From assembly GCA_030248295.1 (NCBI GenBank), contig JASANH010001440.1, positions 372,001-436,000 on the forward strand: a stretch of 64,000 nucleotides of DNA, given 5' to 3'. Below the pieces are notes generated by a model. The model was given only the letters and a program-made list of their open reading frames with translations, ran no database searches and was not told where the DNA came from. The position numbers were made by a program, and so were the translations under genes. Within the stretch, counting starts at the first letter, position 1. Each line of letters starts with the position of its first letter. Positions 50,092-61,300 of the stretch are shown piece by piece. The stretch is from Mesodorylaimus sp. YZB2_4. Lineage: Eukaryota > Nematoda > Enoplea > Dorylaimida > Dorylaimidae.

Positions 50092-50740
50092 TTATTTGAC
50101 GGCTTTTCCGCCCTTCTTTCCGTCTATGATTTTGGTAAAGTGGGCTAGGCGGTATCGATCCTTGGCCTTATCACACCCTCGACACACATCTGACTCTGTC
50201 CAATCCACCAGGACGAGGGCCTGGATGTGGACTCTATCGTCAATCAAGGACAAGCGAAGAAACAAGAAAGAAACGGAAGTGGGCGAAGCGGTTGCCATTT
50301 CAGAGAGGAGACGAAAAAGAATCGAATCATGGCTGTCATTTAGACACTCGTTTGTCCGCCATGCACTGCACAGGAAAGAAGCCAAAATGCACTATCTTAT
50401 ATTACGCTACCTCCAACGGCGGGGTCCGTTCGTGTACACTTAAAGGTGGTCCTTGTATTGCCATCGTGGGTACCTCATTTCGTCGGTCAGATCTGATTTC
50501 CGCGGCAAGTGCATCTGTTAGCGTGCTATGGGGCAATTTTACGTGTTCGGGCTGTGGACACGGAGAAGAGGAGTGTCGGTAGCTAATGGCTGCAACTGTT
50601 TTGAGCTCGTCAAATTTCATCATCATCGTAAAAATTGAAGGTAAAATGGAGGTGGAAAGGCGATCCACCTTTCCCAACAATGTCGTGTACGTACACAGTT
50701 GACGAACGAGTTTCGCCTGCTTCGACTCGTCCCTCATTCG
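50092..50740 (-). CDS. Possible uncharacterised gene, two exon-like frames
   Basis: Two consecutive minus-strand frames look coding: one beginning at an ATG near 50735 ('MRDESKQAKLVRQLCTYTTL', 'KFDELKTVAAISYRH') and running to a possible donor (GAG|GTAGCG) at 50405, and one ending at 50092 ('LVLVDWTESDVCRGC', 'KDRYRLAHFTKIIDGKKGG'). A candidate acceptor (CTGTGCAG) lies at about 50371, but the phases do not match simply. The plus strand is also open over part of this interval. No domain recognised. Confidence 0.35.
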
Positions 50741-50767
50741 CTGTCTCCTTATCGAGCTAGTGTGCAA

Positions 50768-51592
50768 TAAGATAGGACGGGGCGTAGACGGGATGAAAAC
50801 TTTACTTCTCCGCTGTTGGAAAACATTTCAGTTCTTGCTGGGCGTTTCATTCGATGAGACCTAATTAAAAGCGAGGGTCTATGAGAAAAAGCCGCACCTT
50901 TGAGTCTTTCCTAAAAAAGACTTGGCCCACGAATTTTTTTCTCACTGCATCCAACTAATTGAGAATAATGGCTGGTGTTCCTGACGGCCATGTACGCAGG
51001 AGGAGAGAGCAGAAAATGAAGAAAATTGTCTAACCTAAGGGCAATTACGATGAGCCTTGCTTTTGAAAGGTTTGAAAAAATTCATTCGCCTGGCGTCAAA
51101 TGCTTGCTATAGTTTTGCTGGAAGTCCAAGTTTTTTATAACGGTTCTGCTACTAGGGCTTACACCACGGGTCCAAGGGTGGTGGCGATGGCTTGCTCCAT
51201 GTGGTCTAGTGCACAACTTGACATTGCAACGTGACTAATAACCTCGTTATGCTTCCCGTTTTCTAGTCTGCAAGTCTTCTATTCCGAGCCTATTCTGAAC
51301 CCCGTCATCTCAGCAGCCACTTTCCCCGCACTTATAAACTTCGGTTAGGCTGAACTTTTTCGATAACTTTGTAGATTGCTACGTTTTTTTCTTTTGCAAC
51401 AGCCGCGTCTTCTGGCGTAATTGTTCATCTCTTTCGCGAATGGCTGCAATAAAGAATTTCCGACTAACGTTAGCCTAGACTGGCATTGTCTGCGGGCGTT
51501 GGCGGCTTACTTTCCTAAGGATCAACATCAGGAAGCGAAAGATAAGCTTACGCAAATCTTTGTACTTTTTAGTGAACAAATAATTTTCAAAA
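50768..51592. other. Upstream region of the four-repeat gene
   Basis: No supported gene; a non-coding first exon or promoter is expected here. Confidence 0.35.
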
Positions 51593-53444
51593 ATGAAACC
51601 AGCTAATTCGCAAAGAAGGTCTGTACTCGATGACAACATGAAGACGTTCCCGAATGAGAGTTCGCTGCGCTCATTTTGCATTGCTTTTCGTCCTTACGAT
51701 AAAATCCTCTTGTTCCCACCATCTCGCGAGAATGCCAGTTTATTGAAGCAAGCAGTGGATGAGCATTGGACAGCGGATGCTGAAACACAAGACGACGACT
51801 GTTACACAATCAAACTAAGTGGCACTCCTTTTCTGAAGCACACTGGTCGCGAGCACGCTATTCTTCTCAAATGTTTGTGTTCAGTGGTTTTGGAACGACT
51901 GAAGGCGTATGGTTGGGAATTGGTCCTGTGCACTGACCTGTCTTGCAAAACCGATCTCACCGCCTGGTATTTTCGACGTCCAAGTGCACCCGAAGTTAAC
52001 GATGCGGCAGTATCAGCGTCACCAAAAAAGAACGATAGCAACAATTCGACGGCGAAACGTCCAGCGCCGTCAGTAATTGCAAAAACTTGGTCATTCGTGT
52101 GTTTGAGTTTGAGCAAGAATCGTCAAGTCCAATTAATTAATGCCCCTGGTATGCTTCACCACGCGTTGAAACAAGCTGTGCAAACAAATTATCGACCTGG
52201 TATCGACAAGGAGATCGATCATGGTGGTGATTACGAGATCAAATTGAATGGCAGTCCATGGGATACAAAAAATCGAGAGCAAATAGTTTTTGCACTAAAA
52301 ACCTTGTTGGCCGTGTTTCGAAAATTTGCTGCTAATGGATTTCATTTGTATGGATTAGTGAACTTAAAGGTAAGCCTGTATGTACGTATGTTTAGTTTAG
52401 CTCACACATTCTAAGCCAGGAAAGTTTTTAGACCGTTGAGTTTTTGAGAACTAATTGTAAGTTTTGAGTTAGCTGGTCCGCCTATGATTGGTTTGGTAGT
52501 GAACGAGCTAAGGTGAGCTTTTCCGACTGCAGGAAACAGCGGATTCACTTTTCTTCGAATATGATCGGAGCCAAACGTCAGCAAACGACCAGTATTTTAT
52601 GGTCACAATGGACGACGTCCACTTACTCCGCCTGGTCGGCGCCCCGTCTGAAATCGCTGACGTTATTGAAGCAGTCCTACGCCAATATTGGCCACTCGGT
52701 TTTCTCGGCCCCAAGGAATTGATCGATTCAGATCCTGGTTCTCAGCCACCCTCGCGTTCCCAGACCAGTTCAACCATGGCCGTTGGCTCTGATGCCACTG
52801 TGTCATTTGAATATAAAATGAAAGGCACGCCGTGGCGCGCCGAAGCTGGCGAAATCGGGGAATCTAGACGATTGATCACAACAATCCTGGACTCCCTTTT
52901 GGCCCATGGATGGACAGCGGTGACAGGAATCGATGTGTCGAGGGCACTGAATAGTAAGAGCGCCCTTCTATTCCAGTCGTGTCCCCCGGTGACTGGTGGC
53001 GGACTCAAACACGTTTGTTTGAGTCCACTGAGCAAGCGGAATTTACAGTTAACCAATGGACCTGAAAGTCTGCGCCGATTGGTCAAAGAGGAATTCCAAG
53101 ATATCATGATCGAAGAGAAGCTGAATGATGATGAGTCGCAGTACGAGATCGGATTGAACGGTTTCAACTGGGATCCGGACCCGAACAGCGCAAGTGACAG
53201 CTACACATTCGTTCGTCGTAGGATGGGTTCACTGTTGCAGCGTTTAATGGACACGAGATGGATGGTAATTGCTTCGGCCGATGTGGCTCACCAACAAGAA
53301 GCTGTGGGCGTCGGTGAAGGAATTCATAGTTGGTTCCTTCTCTACTGCGGTGAAGATGGTGAGGTGGGCAATTGCGTAGGAAATGCAGTGCATAATGTGC
53401 TGCGCGTGGGAGCTAGAATAGGCAGTGCCAGAGCGAGTACCTGA
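51593..53444 (+). CDS. Uncharacterised protein of four tandem repeats
   Basis: Two exons, 51593-52369 and 52533-53444, in phase 0 across a 163 bp GT-AG intron, encode 562 residues. The protein is four diverged repeats of 100-125 residues, at roughly 28-130, 165-272, 282-405 and 410-545. Each repeat has a beta-like opening ('FVCLSLSKNRQVQLINAP', 'KHVCLSPLSKRNLQLTNGP'), a helix ending near an aromatic, a YEIKLxGxPW core ('YTIKLSGTPF', 'YEIKLNGSPW', 'FEYKMKGTPW', 'YEIGLNGFNW'), a long Leu-rich helix, a 'GW-----DLS' turn and a closing strand ('AWYFRRP', 'SLFFEYD', 'ALLFQSC', 'SWFLLYC'). No signal peptide or membrane segment, so probably cytosolic or nuclear. The repeat layout is familiar to me from unnamed invertebrate proteins, but I know no function. 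Confidence 0.85.
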
Positions 53445-54147
53445 GAATCACCATGCAGCTGTGTTTGCAGGCTTCCTGTTTTTTCTATGACCATGTTTTG
53501 GTATGGTGGTGATGACGATAGCACAGTGTTTTAGATACTTAGATCGCTAAGCGTGTTTTTGTGCTGAAGTCTTAGTTCTTCAAGTGGCATAATCTGTTGT
53601 GATCGTGAAATCCAGTATTTTTACTGCAAAATTGCTTATTTTGTTATTTCTGATGTCCACACCATGAAAAGTATGCTCTTATTCACTCTCCATGCATTAG
53701 CAATTGCAGTGGTGCTCCTGTTTTTCTGCTTTCCCGCACAAACATCTTTTATCAGTCTGGCGACATTTTCTATCTCAAATAATGCACGTCCTATCCTCCC
53801 GCGCACTATGCAAGAAGGTGGCATCCTGCCCACTGGCATCTTTGCAGTCTGCGAAGCTTAAGGATGATATTTCCTATAATTTCCTATATCCTATTTCTTC
53901 TTTGTAGCCTCTTGTGGAACTTTTGCAGATCTTTTTGCAAAGCTTACATCAGTCGTCTTCTCAGCTCATTGCTGCCCAGATTGAAAAGAATTGCGTTGAT
54001 TCATGTCTGACGGAGGGCAAGCATTCACTCCTGACACACAAGTTCAGCGCGAACATTTGAGTAAGAAGCTGGAAACAGTTTTTTTGTGCCAAAGTATAGT
54101 ATGTCGTATAATGCGCTCTTGCGCTTTATATCGCTAGTGTAGCTTGG
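53445..54147. other. Spacer; one possible secreted micro-ORF
   Basis: Contains the 3' UTR of the four-repeat gene. A 65-codon frame at 53664-53861 starts with ATG and a very hydrophobic signal-like stretch ('LFTLHALAIAVVLLFFCF'), but it is uncorroborated and both strands are open there. Confidence 0.3.
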
Positions 54148-55187
54148 TTTTACTGGCTGACGATGGAGAGAATAGACAAACCTCGCCTCAAGAGGAAGTA
54201 ATAAGCCTGCAGGCAGTTTTTAACGCCACTTTCGAAATTCGAAAAGGCTTTGTCTGACATGATTTGCAGACAGGATTCAATTCCAGACATAAGAAAAAAT
54301 TGCTGTCAAAGCAGTGATTTCGAAAAGACGTTGTCTGACAGGGAATACGGACAGGATCTAAATTCCAGACATGAAACCAGACGCTTCCAGGCATATTGCG
54401 ACAAAAAAAAAATAAAATTTATTGTAAAATTATTGCATCAACAGAATGCACAGCTAAAACTAAAAGATTAAAAGCATAAGTCGCGAATGATTTCTTAACC
54501 AGACCAATCATCGAATAAAACCGTTTTATTCGTGCATCCTTTTTGATATGATATGTGAAAGCTGAAGGAGACGAAAAAATCTTTTGTTTTCCTAGCTTTT
54601 AATTTAAATAGCGTTCGCTGCAGAAAGCATATATTGCAAAAAACGTTTTTAAAAATCTTCAAACATTTTTACTATCGAGGGACCAGAAAGCCTGCCGTTA
54701 TGCCAGAATAAAAAAAAGTACATGTTAGGCTAAACCACAGGAGTACCGAATTGCTGATGCGAATCATGGTTTTCTCGATTGTAAGTCTGTCGACGCAGTG
54801 ACGACTGTCAGTAGCGTTAGAGAGTCGACATCGTGCGATGATCGATATACAATATTCGACGTCGCGGTAGGTGCTGAAATTGTGCTCGCGGTAGGAACTC
54901 GTGACACGATTGGTTACTCACTTCACTTCCAAATGATGGGAACTTTCTTCGAAGGTGCAGCAGCCATCACTTTTAAAGATGTCAGAAAAATCGTTATTTT
55001 AACAGCCATTTTTCTTATGCCTGGAATAAGATCCTGTCTGAAAATCCTGTCAGACAAGATCCTGTCTGAAAATCCTGTCAGACGAAACCTTTTCGAATTT
55101 CGAAGTTGGCGTCAAAAATTGCCTGTTGGCTAATTACTTTCTTCTAAGGCAATATTTGTCTATTCTCTCCATCATCAGCCAGTAAAA
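54148..55187. mobile_element. 1.04 kb MITE with ~110 bp terminal inverted repeats
   Basis: The left end 'ttttactggctgacgatgg', 'gagaatagacaaa' and 'ttcgaaattcgaaaagg' returns inverted at 55083-55187. Next to each end are repeated 'cctgtctgaaaatcctgtc' type words that can also fold back. No transposase. Confidence 0.8.
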
Positions 55188-55293
55188 GTGCAGGGAGTTG
55201 ATTACAGACCGGCGATATAAAGAGCAAGAGCACATAACAGAAACTGTTTGTCCGTCAAACGTGGGGTACTGTAACGGCTTATTTTCGTCGCAA

Positions 55294-55667
55294 ATGTTCG
55301 GCGTAATGTTCGTCATAAAATTGTGCGCATTTTTTATGATTGTGCTGATGCCCGATGTGGATGGTTGTCCTTCATCGGACATGGATCAACGCATTTCCTG
55401 TCGACCTGGCCAGACTTTAGACAATTTGGAATGGGATGAGACGACGACTGCATGCAAGCGTTACAAAATTTTCTGCAAGAACTTCACAAGCAGCTGCAAA
55501 GAAGTGAGTGCCAGGCGTGGGAGCTAGTAGGTTTCAGTATACCTCTCTGACAACCGTCGCAGAGATGCCAATACCGAACTCATTGCCTCGCCAACGATAA
55601 GGACTTCAAAGACTACGTCCGTGGTATTCGCGTGTTATTTGACCACTTTCGGAATAAGCAGCAGTAA
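55294..55667 (+). CDS. Small cysteine-rich secreted protein A
   Basis: Two exons, 55294-55503 and 55563-55667, joined in phase 0 by a 59 bp GT-AG intron, encode 104 residues. The signal peptide is 'MFGVMFVIKLCAFFMIVLM'. The mature part has seven Cys ('DGCPSS', 'RISCRPG', 'TACKRYKIFCKN', 'SSCKERCQYRTHC') and an acidic/basic helical end ('KDFKDYVRGIRVLFDHF'). The TAA stop is supplied by the first unit of a 26 bp tandem repeat starting at 55662. Function unknown. The cysteine pattern does not match a family I recognise, and it only loosely resembles the cysteine-rich gene at 58.3-61.8 kb. Confidence 0.5.
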
Positions 55668-55791
55668 GTTGACAGTTGCAGATCATTCAGTAAGTTGACA
55701 GTTGCAGATCATTCAGTAAGTTGACAGTTGCAGATCATTCAGTAAGTTGACAGTTGCAGATCATTCGGTAAGTTGACAGTTGCAGATCATT
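55662..55791 (+). repeat. 26 bp minisatellite, five units, carrying splice motifs
   Basis: Five head-to-tail copies of a unit beginning cagtaagttgacag and ending with cagatcatt; the fifth starts cgg. Every unit carries a donor-like GTAAGT and an acceptor-like TTGCAG. It overlaps the last codon and stop of secreted protein A. Confidence 0.95.
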
Positions 55792-58340
55792 CAATTGTAT
55801 AATGATAAAAAAGGTTTGGTGGATTCCCTTCGCTAAAAATTTCCAAAAATGAGGTAGTCTGCTTGCCTTCCCCCTGAACTGCGTCATACTGTATGCATGC
55901 TGTACAGTATGTCAAAGTTTTGTTTTCTGTGTTCATTAGCTCTCAATGAACTACAGTAGAAACTCTGGATTTAATGACGGTTGGGGTTCGAGCACAAGTT
56001 TGAATGAAAACTGTCCACTGAAGAATTTGAGGTTCTTAGCTCTTTGAAATTGCTTGCTCGACAGCTATCTTCATGACATCGCAGTAATAGGGGTGCAATG
56101 CAAGTGTTGTGACGCCGCTTAGTGACCCCTAGGATTCTTAGGGGTGTATCTTGGGCAGTTGGCTCTGTAAGGAGGAGCCAGAGAAGAACAGGCTGCCGGG
56201 AGAGATTAGGGCTGTCCTTGCTTGTTCGCACTCGATTTGTTTTCATCTGTTGTTCTGAACTTGCGGGGAGCCACCCTTCGTATTTGTCCACTCCATTGGC
56301 GGAACTGTGGTGTGCGAACCAGGCGCCAGCCAGGGACTTCGCTTAGCAAACTCTCAAAGGGCATCTGCGGTCGTTGTTTCCTTTGCTTCGAACTGGATAA
56401 AACCAGTAGTTGACTCCAGGGTAGTAAAATAGTTTGTCTGCGGTAAGATCTACAGTAGAACTGCTGAGACATGGTCGTGCATTGTTGTGCTTCGTAAATG
56501 ATCCTCTGGTGTTGACTGAGTCTTTACTGCGCCATCGACAGTGGAACTGTTCGTCAGCGTAGGCATCTTAGGACTTGGTGCATCCGACCAGCAGCCAGGC
56601 TAGAGTATCTGCACAGAGCAGTTGCGGGCACCCTTGGGAGGCGCGGCAAACACGCCTGAGGGGTTTGTTGAGGAATCGGGGTCCAAGTGATCCATACTCA
56701 GCAGGAATAAGCCTTTCTACCAGACTTGGGCTATTGAAGACCTTGGACCGCTCGCTCAGAAGATCAGCCCGAACCCGCCGGTACGAGAGCGAGGAAGCAT
56801 TGTCACGCTTGCTCAAACTACAAACCTGCTGTATATACAGTATAACACAAGAATTCGGGTACTGTACAGGGAAATAACCTCCATTGCGGGTACAGGACCT
56901 TGATGCGAAATGGCTGACAGCTGTGGTTTTATACAGTATTGACGTATTAGGGTCCAACCACATTTACCTGAGCTTACGATTGGTTTTTTTATGACCTAAA
57001 TTTTCAATAAGTTACTCCTGAGATAAAGATAATAGTGTTATCGCTTGCGGCGAATCCGTTCGAGGGTCCACATCGGCTTCTATACTTCTGCTGTCTCGGA
57101 CCTGAGCTTGATGGGAGATGATGGGTGATTATAGTGCTTGGTGTCGTAGCTTAATCGAGATTAGGCTGCTGGTATGATGTCGCCATTAGAATTTAAAAGA
57201 CTAAAGGTTTTTCACCTCTGACCTGACCATGACTTTGAAAACGAATTATAAATTTTTCTGACTTGAACTTCGACCTTGATCAGCCAAAGATTTTGCCTGT
57301 AATCGGCACCAACAACTGTCTTGCCGCTCGCTAAGGAATTTTGGCTAAAGCTGACAGTTTCCTGCGACGCATTACGTGAAAGTTCACAAAAAGTTCTGCA
57401 TGACAAATGGCGGCTTGACAAATCCGCACTGCTGATACCGCCTACCTTTTTCAGTTAACCTTTATTGGCTGAATGAGAAAGGGCTTCACGTTTTACAGAG
57501 TAACAGAAATTTGTGTGTGCACGCTGGAACGGGTTGTCAAAGGAGCCAATGGAGAGGTCGAGGGAGCAGCTGGTAGAGGGACAGGTATAGGGAGATGTCT
57601 AGACTTTTGAGCTTATAAACAAGTCAAATAGAACATGTGGTTTTAATTTAGTCCGATATTTTGGCTGTTGCAACGGGTAATACTTCGTCCATGGTCATTT
57701 CCATGCTTCGATTTGTTCCTTCCGCAGTGTTTTTATACGAATGAGCCTTTCCTATGACGTGCAAACCGCTAGTACAATAACAAACCGCAATCATCATCAC
57801 GTCACTGATGAGCCAAACAAATACGTGCACTTTACTAATATAGAAACATTGGCCTTAACATCTCATGGCTTATACCAGGTCGCTCGAATCAATCGGATTA
57901 TTAAGTAATATGTATCATACCTTGACTTTATTGAAAAGCTCAGCCTTCAAAGATATTCCTGAATTCAGAAATACTTACGACATATAGTACCGCCGCAGTC
58001 CTATTTTGACCTACAACAAGCTATGCCTTATCAGCAAGCACCTACGATGAGTGCAGCGAGATTGTGAGGCGCAGACCACTGAGCAGTAGTTTCCGATGCA
58101 GCACTTCCGCCCAATGGCATTCTGGACCAGCTCCACCCCTCCAATAACAGCAGACAAGAACGAAGCCCCTTCCATGTTGTTTTTGGTTCTGTATGGAGCT
58201 GTAACTTAGCAGTCCTGTAAACGTTAAACGTTTTTGACAGTCCCTCAGACATATCAGCAGCCGACTTGCAAAATCAGCATAGAAGATCTGCTTTTGCTGC
58301 TTCCATGCAGTGGATGTTGCACCAGTGGAACACAGTCTCT
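55792..58340. other. Long spacer; pogo-like end near 55952
   Basis: 'actacagtagaaactctgga' followed by 'tttaatgacgg' at 55952-55985 looks like the terminus of a pogo/Tc1-type element; no partner end was found. Overlapping frames on both strands at 55970-56960 are unrecognised. Otherwise I see nothing. Confidence 0.4.
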
Positions 58341-61300
58341 GCAGCTAAAGACGTTTCTTTTAAGTCTCCTGTTTCTTTGCTGCCGCGCCGACATTAAAAA
58401 AGATGAAGAGCCTGAATGTAATCGAGAGTGGAAAATCCTGCGCGGAAATTCGAGTTCGTCTAAATCCTCCAGCGAGATTATTCGACATATTCGGACCGAG
58501 CATAATGATGGGTAAGAATTGTTTTTTGTGCTTTTTTTGTGCCTCCTTTTGCAGCCCAACGTCACAGAAAACGCTTGCAGTACGAAATGGCATCTATACT
58601 TTAGATACGGCGCGATATCTGCCGAGATATGTGAGCAGCATGGTAATGTCACAGCGTGTCCGCTGGCCGCAATGAACACCGCGATCGTTCGCCCAGAATT
58701 GGCAGGTCTCGCAGGTCTCGCAGGTCTCGCAGGTCTTGCAGGTCTTGCCTTGATCAAGAAAAAGAATCCCCCTGCCGAGGAACCATGCTGCTGCAAAGGT
58801 GAGTGCTCGCAGTTGACCTTTTACTGTAGCTAACAAGGCAGTTTTTTCCGAGTGCAGTCTGCTCGAGCGCAAAGTCTACAGGTAAAATAACGGACAACAA
58901 TGGCTTTTTCTGTGTTCGGTCCCATTGCAATTAGATCCTGGATTGGGTGGGGTGGGTCAGGTCAGCTTAATTTCGGGTCTGCCCGGGTCAAAATGGGTCG
59001 GGTCACTTCTCGGGAAGATCGGGTCGAACAGGTAAACTGCAGTTTTGCAAGTTATGCTTTTAGAAGTTAAGAAAAGCTTTTCGTAAATGTCCAACTCCAA
59101 GATTTGCAGAATTCGCTTTATGCATGCATATTGCAAATGTTCTGAGTCATTTCTGCGAAAGGGTCCATCGAGCATGGATGGGACCAGACATAGTCTGAAT
59201 AGGACTTGATAATTTCTAACAAGTCGTCTTATTGGGAATACAGTCACATTTGATTCCTGAACATGGAGATGTAAGTTATTGTGTGTAGCTGGCAGTAAAA
59301 CCCTGGCACGTATATTCTGAGCACCAATAACTCCCTTGACCTGGTTTGTGTTGTAATCAGTGTCCTGCACGGGTATGAAAATTGTACCCTACCCGTACCC
59401 GCTGGACGATCTCTGTACCCGTACCCAAACCCGAACCCGGCGACATTGCTGTCCTAATCTGAGAGACCGCCGTGCCTAAGAGTGGAAGTGAATTCGATCC
59501 TGCAAAGGGTCAAGGTCGCTGCATTGGCGCATAGTTATTTGTCATATAAAAGTATCGGACCTTTTTTCCTCGGCACCCTCTTAGAAGCTCAGAAATTCTC
59601 GTTCATCTTTTCTTCTACCTTGTTTCAAAGTTTTCTTTTTTTGAAGATGCTCTGCAGTGCAGTTTTAGTTCCCAGGTAACTTTTCTTTTAAATCCAGATT
59701 TTATAGCATCGTTTTATCCAAGTTTCATAAATTTTTCTTGTCGCCACTTTGATAGGAGCTAAGTCAGAGAAACAAGAAGCCAGTCAGTCAGTCGTGTCAT
59801 GTGACACCCACCACTTGTCTTGCCGTCTTCCACGGATGGCATCGTGGCGGCTTTGTGACAGAAACCAGGTTCTTTTTTGCGGTAAGCAACCATTTTCGAA
59901 TCTTAAAAACGCTTATATATCCATATCTTTTTATCAGTATATCTTGGTTGTGAAAAGATATAATATATAACCTGTTTTCTTCGAGGATTACACGCCCTTC
60001 CCGTGCCGTTTATACACCCTAAAAGAAAACAGATTGTAGATATGGTTTTAAAAAAGATATGAATATGATTTCGATATCGATAGCGATTAGATGTAGATGT
60101 GGATATGGATATGGATATCAACAGTAGTCACAACTAGCCTTGAAATAGCGGACATCAGAACAGCTTTGCTGAAATCAGTCTCAAAAGGCGTAAGACTTAA
60201 ATTTACAGCGCTGTCATAAATAGGAATTTAAAAAAATTAAACAAGAACGAATACCCTCGAATGCCTCTTACCCAAATCCGTACCCATACCCGCCGAATAA
60301 GGGTGGGTACGGGAACCCATGCAGGACTGTGTTACATTGCAAACCAATTTACCGTGATCAAAAGACATCGGTGCCCTTACATTCCTCTTTTAGTAGCAAA
60401 GGTCCTGACGGGGCTAGTCTCTAGCTAGAGAGTAGATGGATACTCTAGCGTGGGTTAAAAATTATGACTCTTGACTCCAAAAGTTATGAAGGTGCAAGTA
60501 GTTTGTCGAGTCTTGTAAAGGTTAGCGTGAAAAGGTTTTCGCGATTCGGGTCTTAACGCTAAAAGCTAAACACTAAATGCTTAGCTACTTGAAATATTTT
60601 CCACATCTACCCCAAAGTCACAATATGATGGGAGGAATTTATAGAATATTTCATCTCAAGGAGCTTCAGCTGCCGCTAACAAATTCAAGTCAACTTGCGA
60701 CATTTCCAAAGGAAAAAGAAGACCAATAAGTTACTCAAATACGACATTATTTATTATGTTCTAATTTTCGACGTTTCGTCTTATCTTAAGACATCATCAG
60801 GAACTGATAAAAACACATCGCAAGGCGAGCAACGCATCAATGAGCTGGAAACCTACTTGAAATCAGCAGAAGGACTTTGAAACACTCACGCTCTTGCAAT
60901 AGGTTGTCGCTACCTGAGAATTAACATTGTGTGCTCTACCATAGGTTTCCAGCTCATTGATGCGTTGCTCGCCTTGCGATGTGTTTTTATCAGTTCCTGA
61001 TGATGTCTTAAGATAAGACGAAACGTCGAAAATTAAAATATAATAAATAATGTCGTATTTGAGTAATTTATTGGTCTTCTTGTTCCTTTGGAAATGTCGC
61101 TATAAAGACGTCTCAATTTCTACTTCAAGTCAACTTGCCTCGAAATTTCAGGTCAGGGACTCTCAGTTCGGGTCCCCGACCCGTCGTGTTCAAGCCGACC
61201 TGATCCGGTGTCTAAATTGCAATTGCACGGTAGCTGGAATACCGTATATCAACATCATTTTTAATGTAAATTCACTATTCACCAGGGTTGACGGAAAGTT

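Larger units (their letters stand above)
58945..61210. mobile_element. Possible outer hAT-like unit around a gene-B exon
   Basis: 58945-59030 ('gggtcaggtcagctt', then several 'gggtcgggtc' words) is matched in reverse complement by 61145-61215 ('aagccgacctgatcc', 'cgacccg'). The interior holds the exon at 59756, another hAT-like unit and a foldback element. The ends are diverged and the boundary call is tentative. Confidence 0.4.

Noticed and set aside
50060-50443. 127-codon plus-strand frame rich in Arg and Lys
   Set aside because: The minus-strand frames over the same bases look more protein-like; the plus frame is treated as their shadow.
55662-55791. Short regularly repeated array that might suggest CRISPR
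   Set aside because: Units are head to tail with no spacers, in eukaryotic DNA.
55971-56963. Overlapping frames of 100-131 codons on the minus strand and similar ones on plus
   Set aside because: No family features, and openness on both strands suggests composition rather than coding.
58403-58675. Alternative frame starting with ATG across gene B exons 1-2
   Set aside because: It reads through the intron and loses the cysteine pattern; the other frame is better supported.
60990-61030. Hammerhead-ribozyme-like core (CTGATGA, a 6 bp stem, GAAAC) in each arm of the foldback element
   Set aside because: There is an extra base between CTGATGA and the stem, and no partner for stem III or a cleavage site could be found. 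The match is probably chance or a relic.
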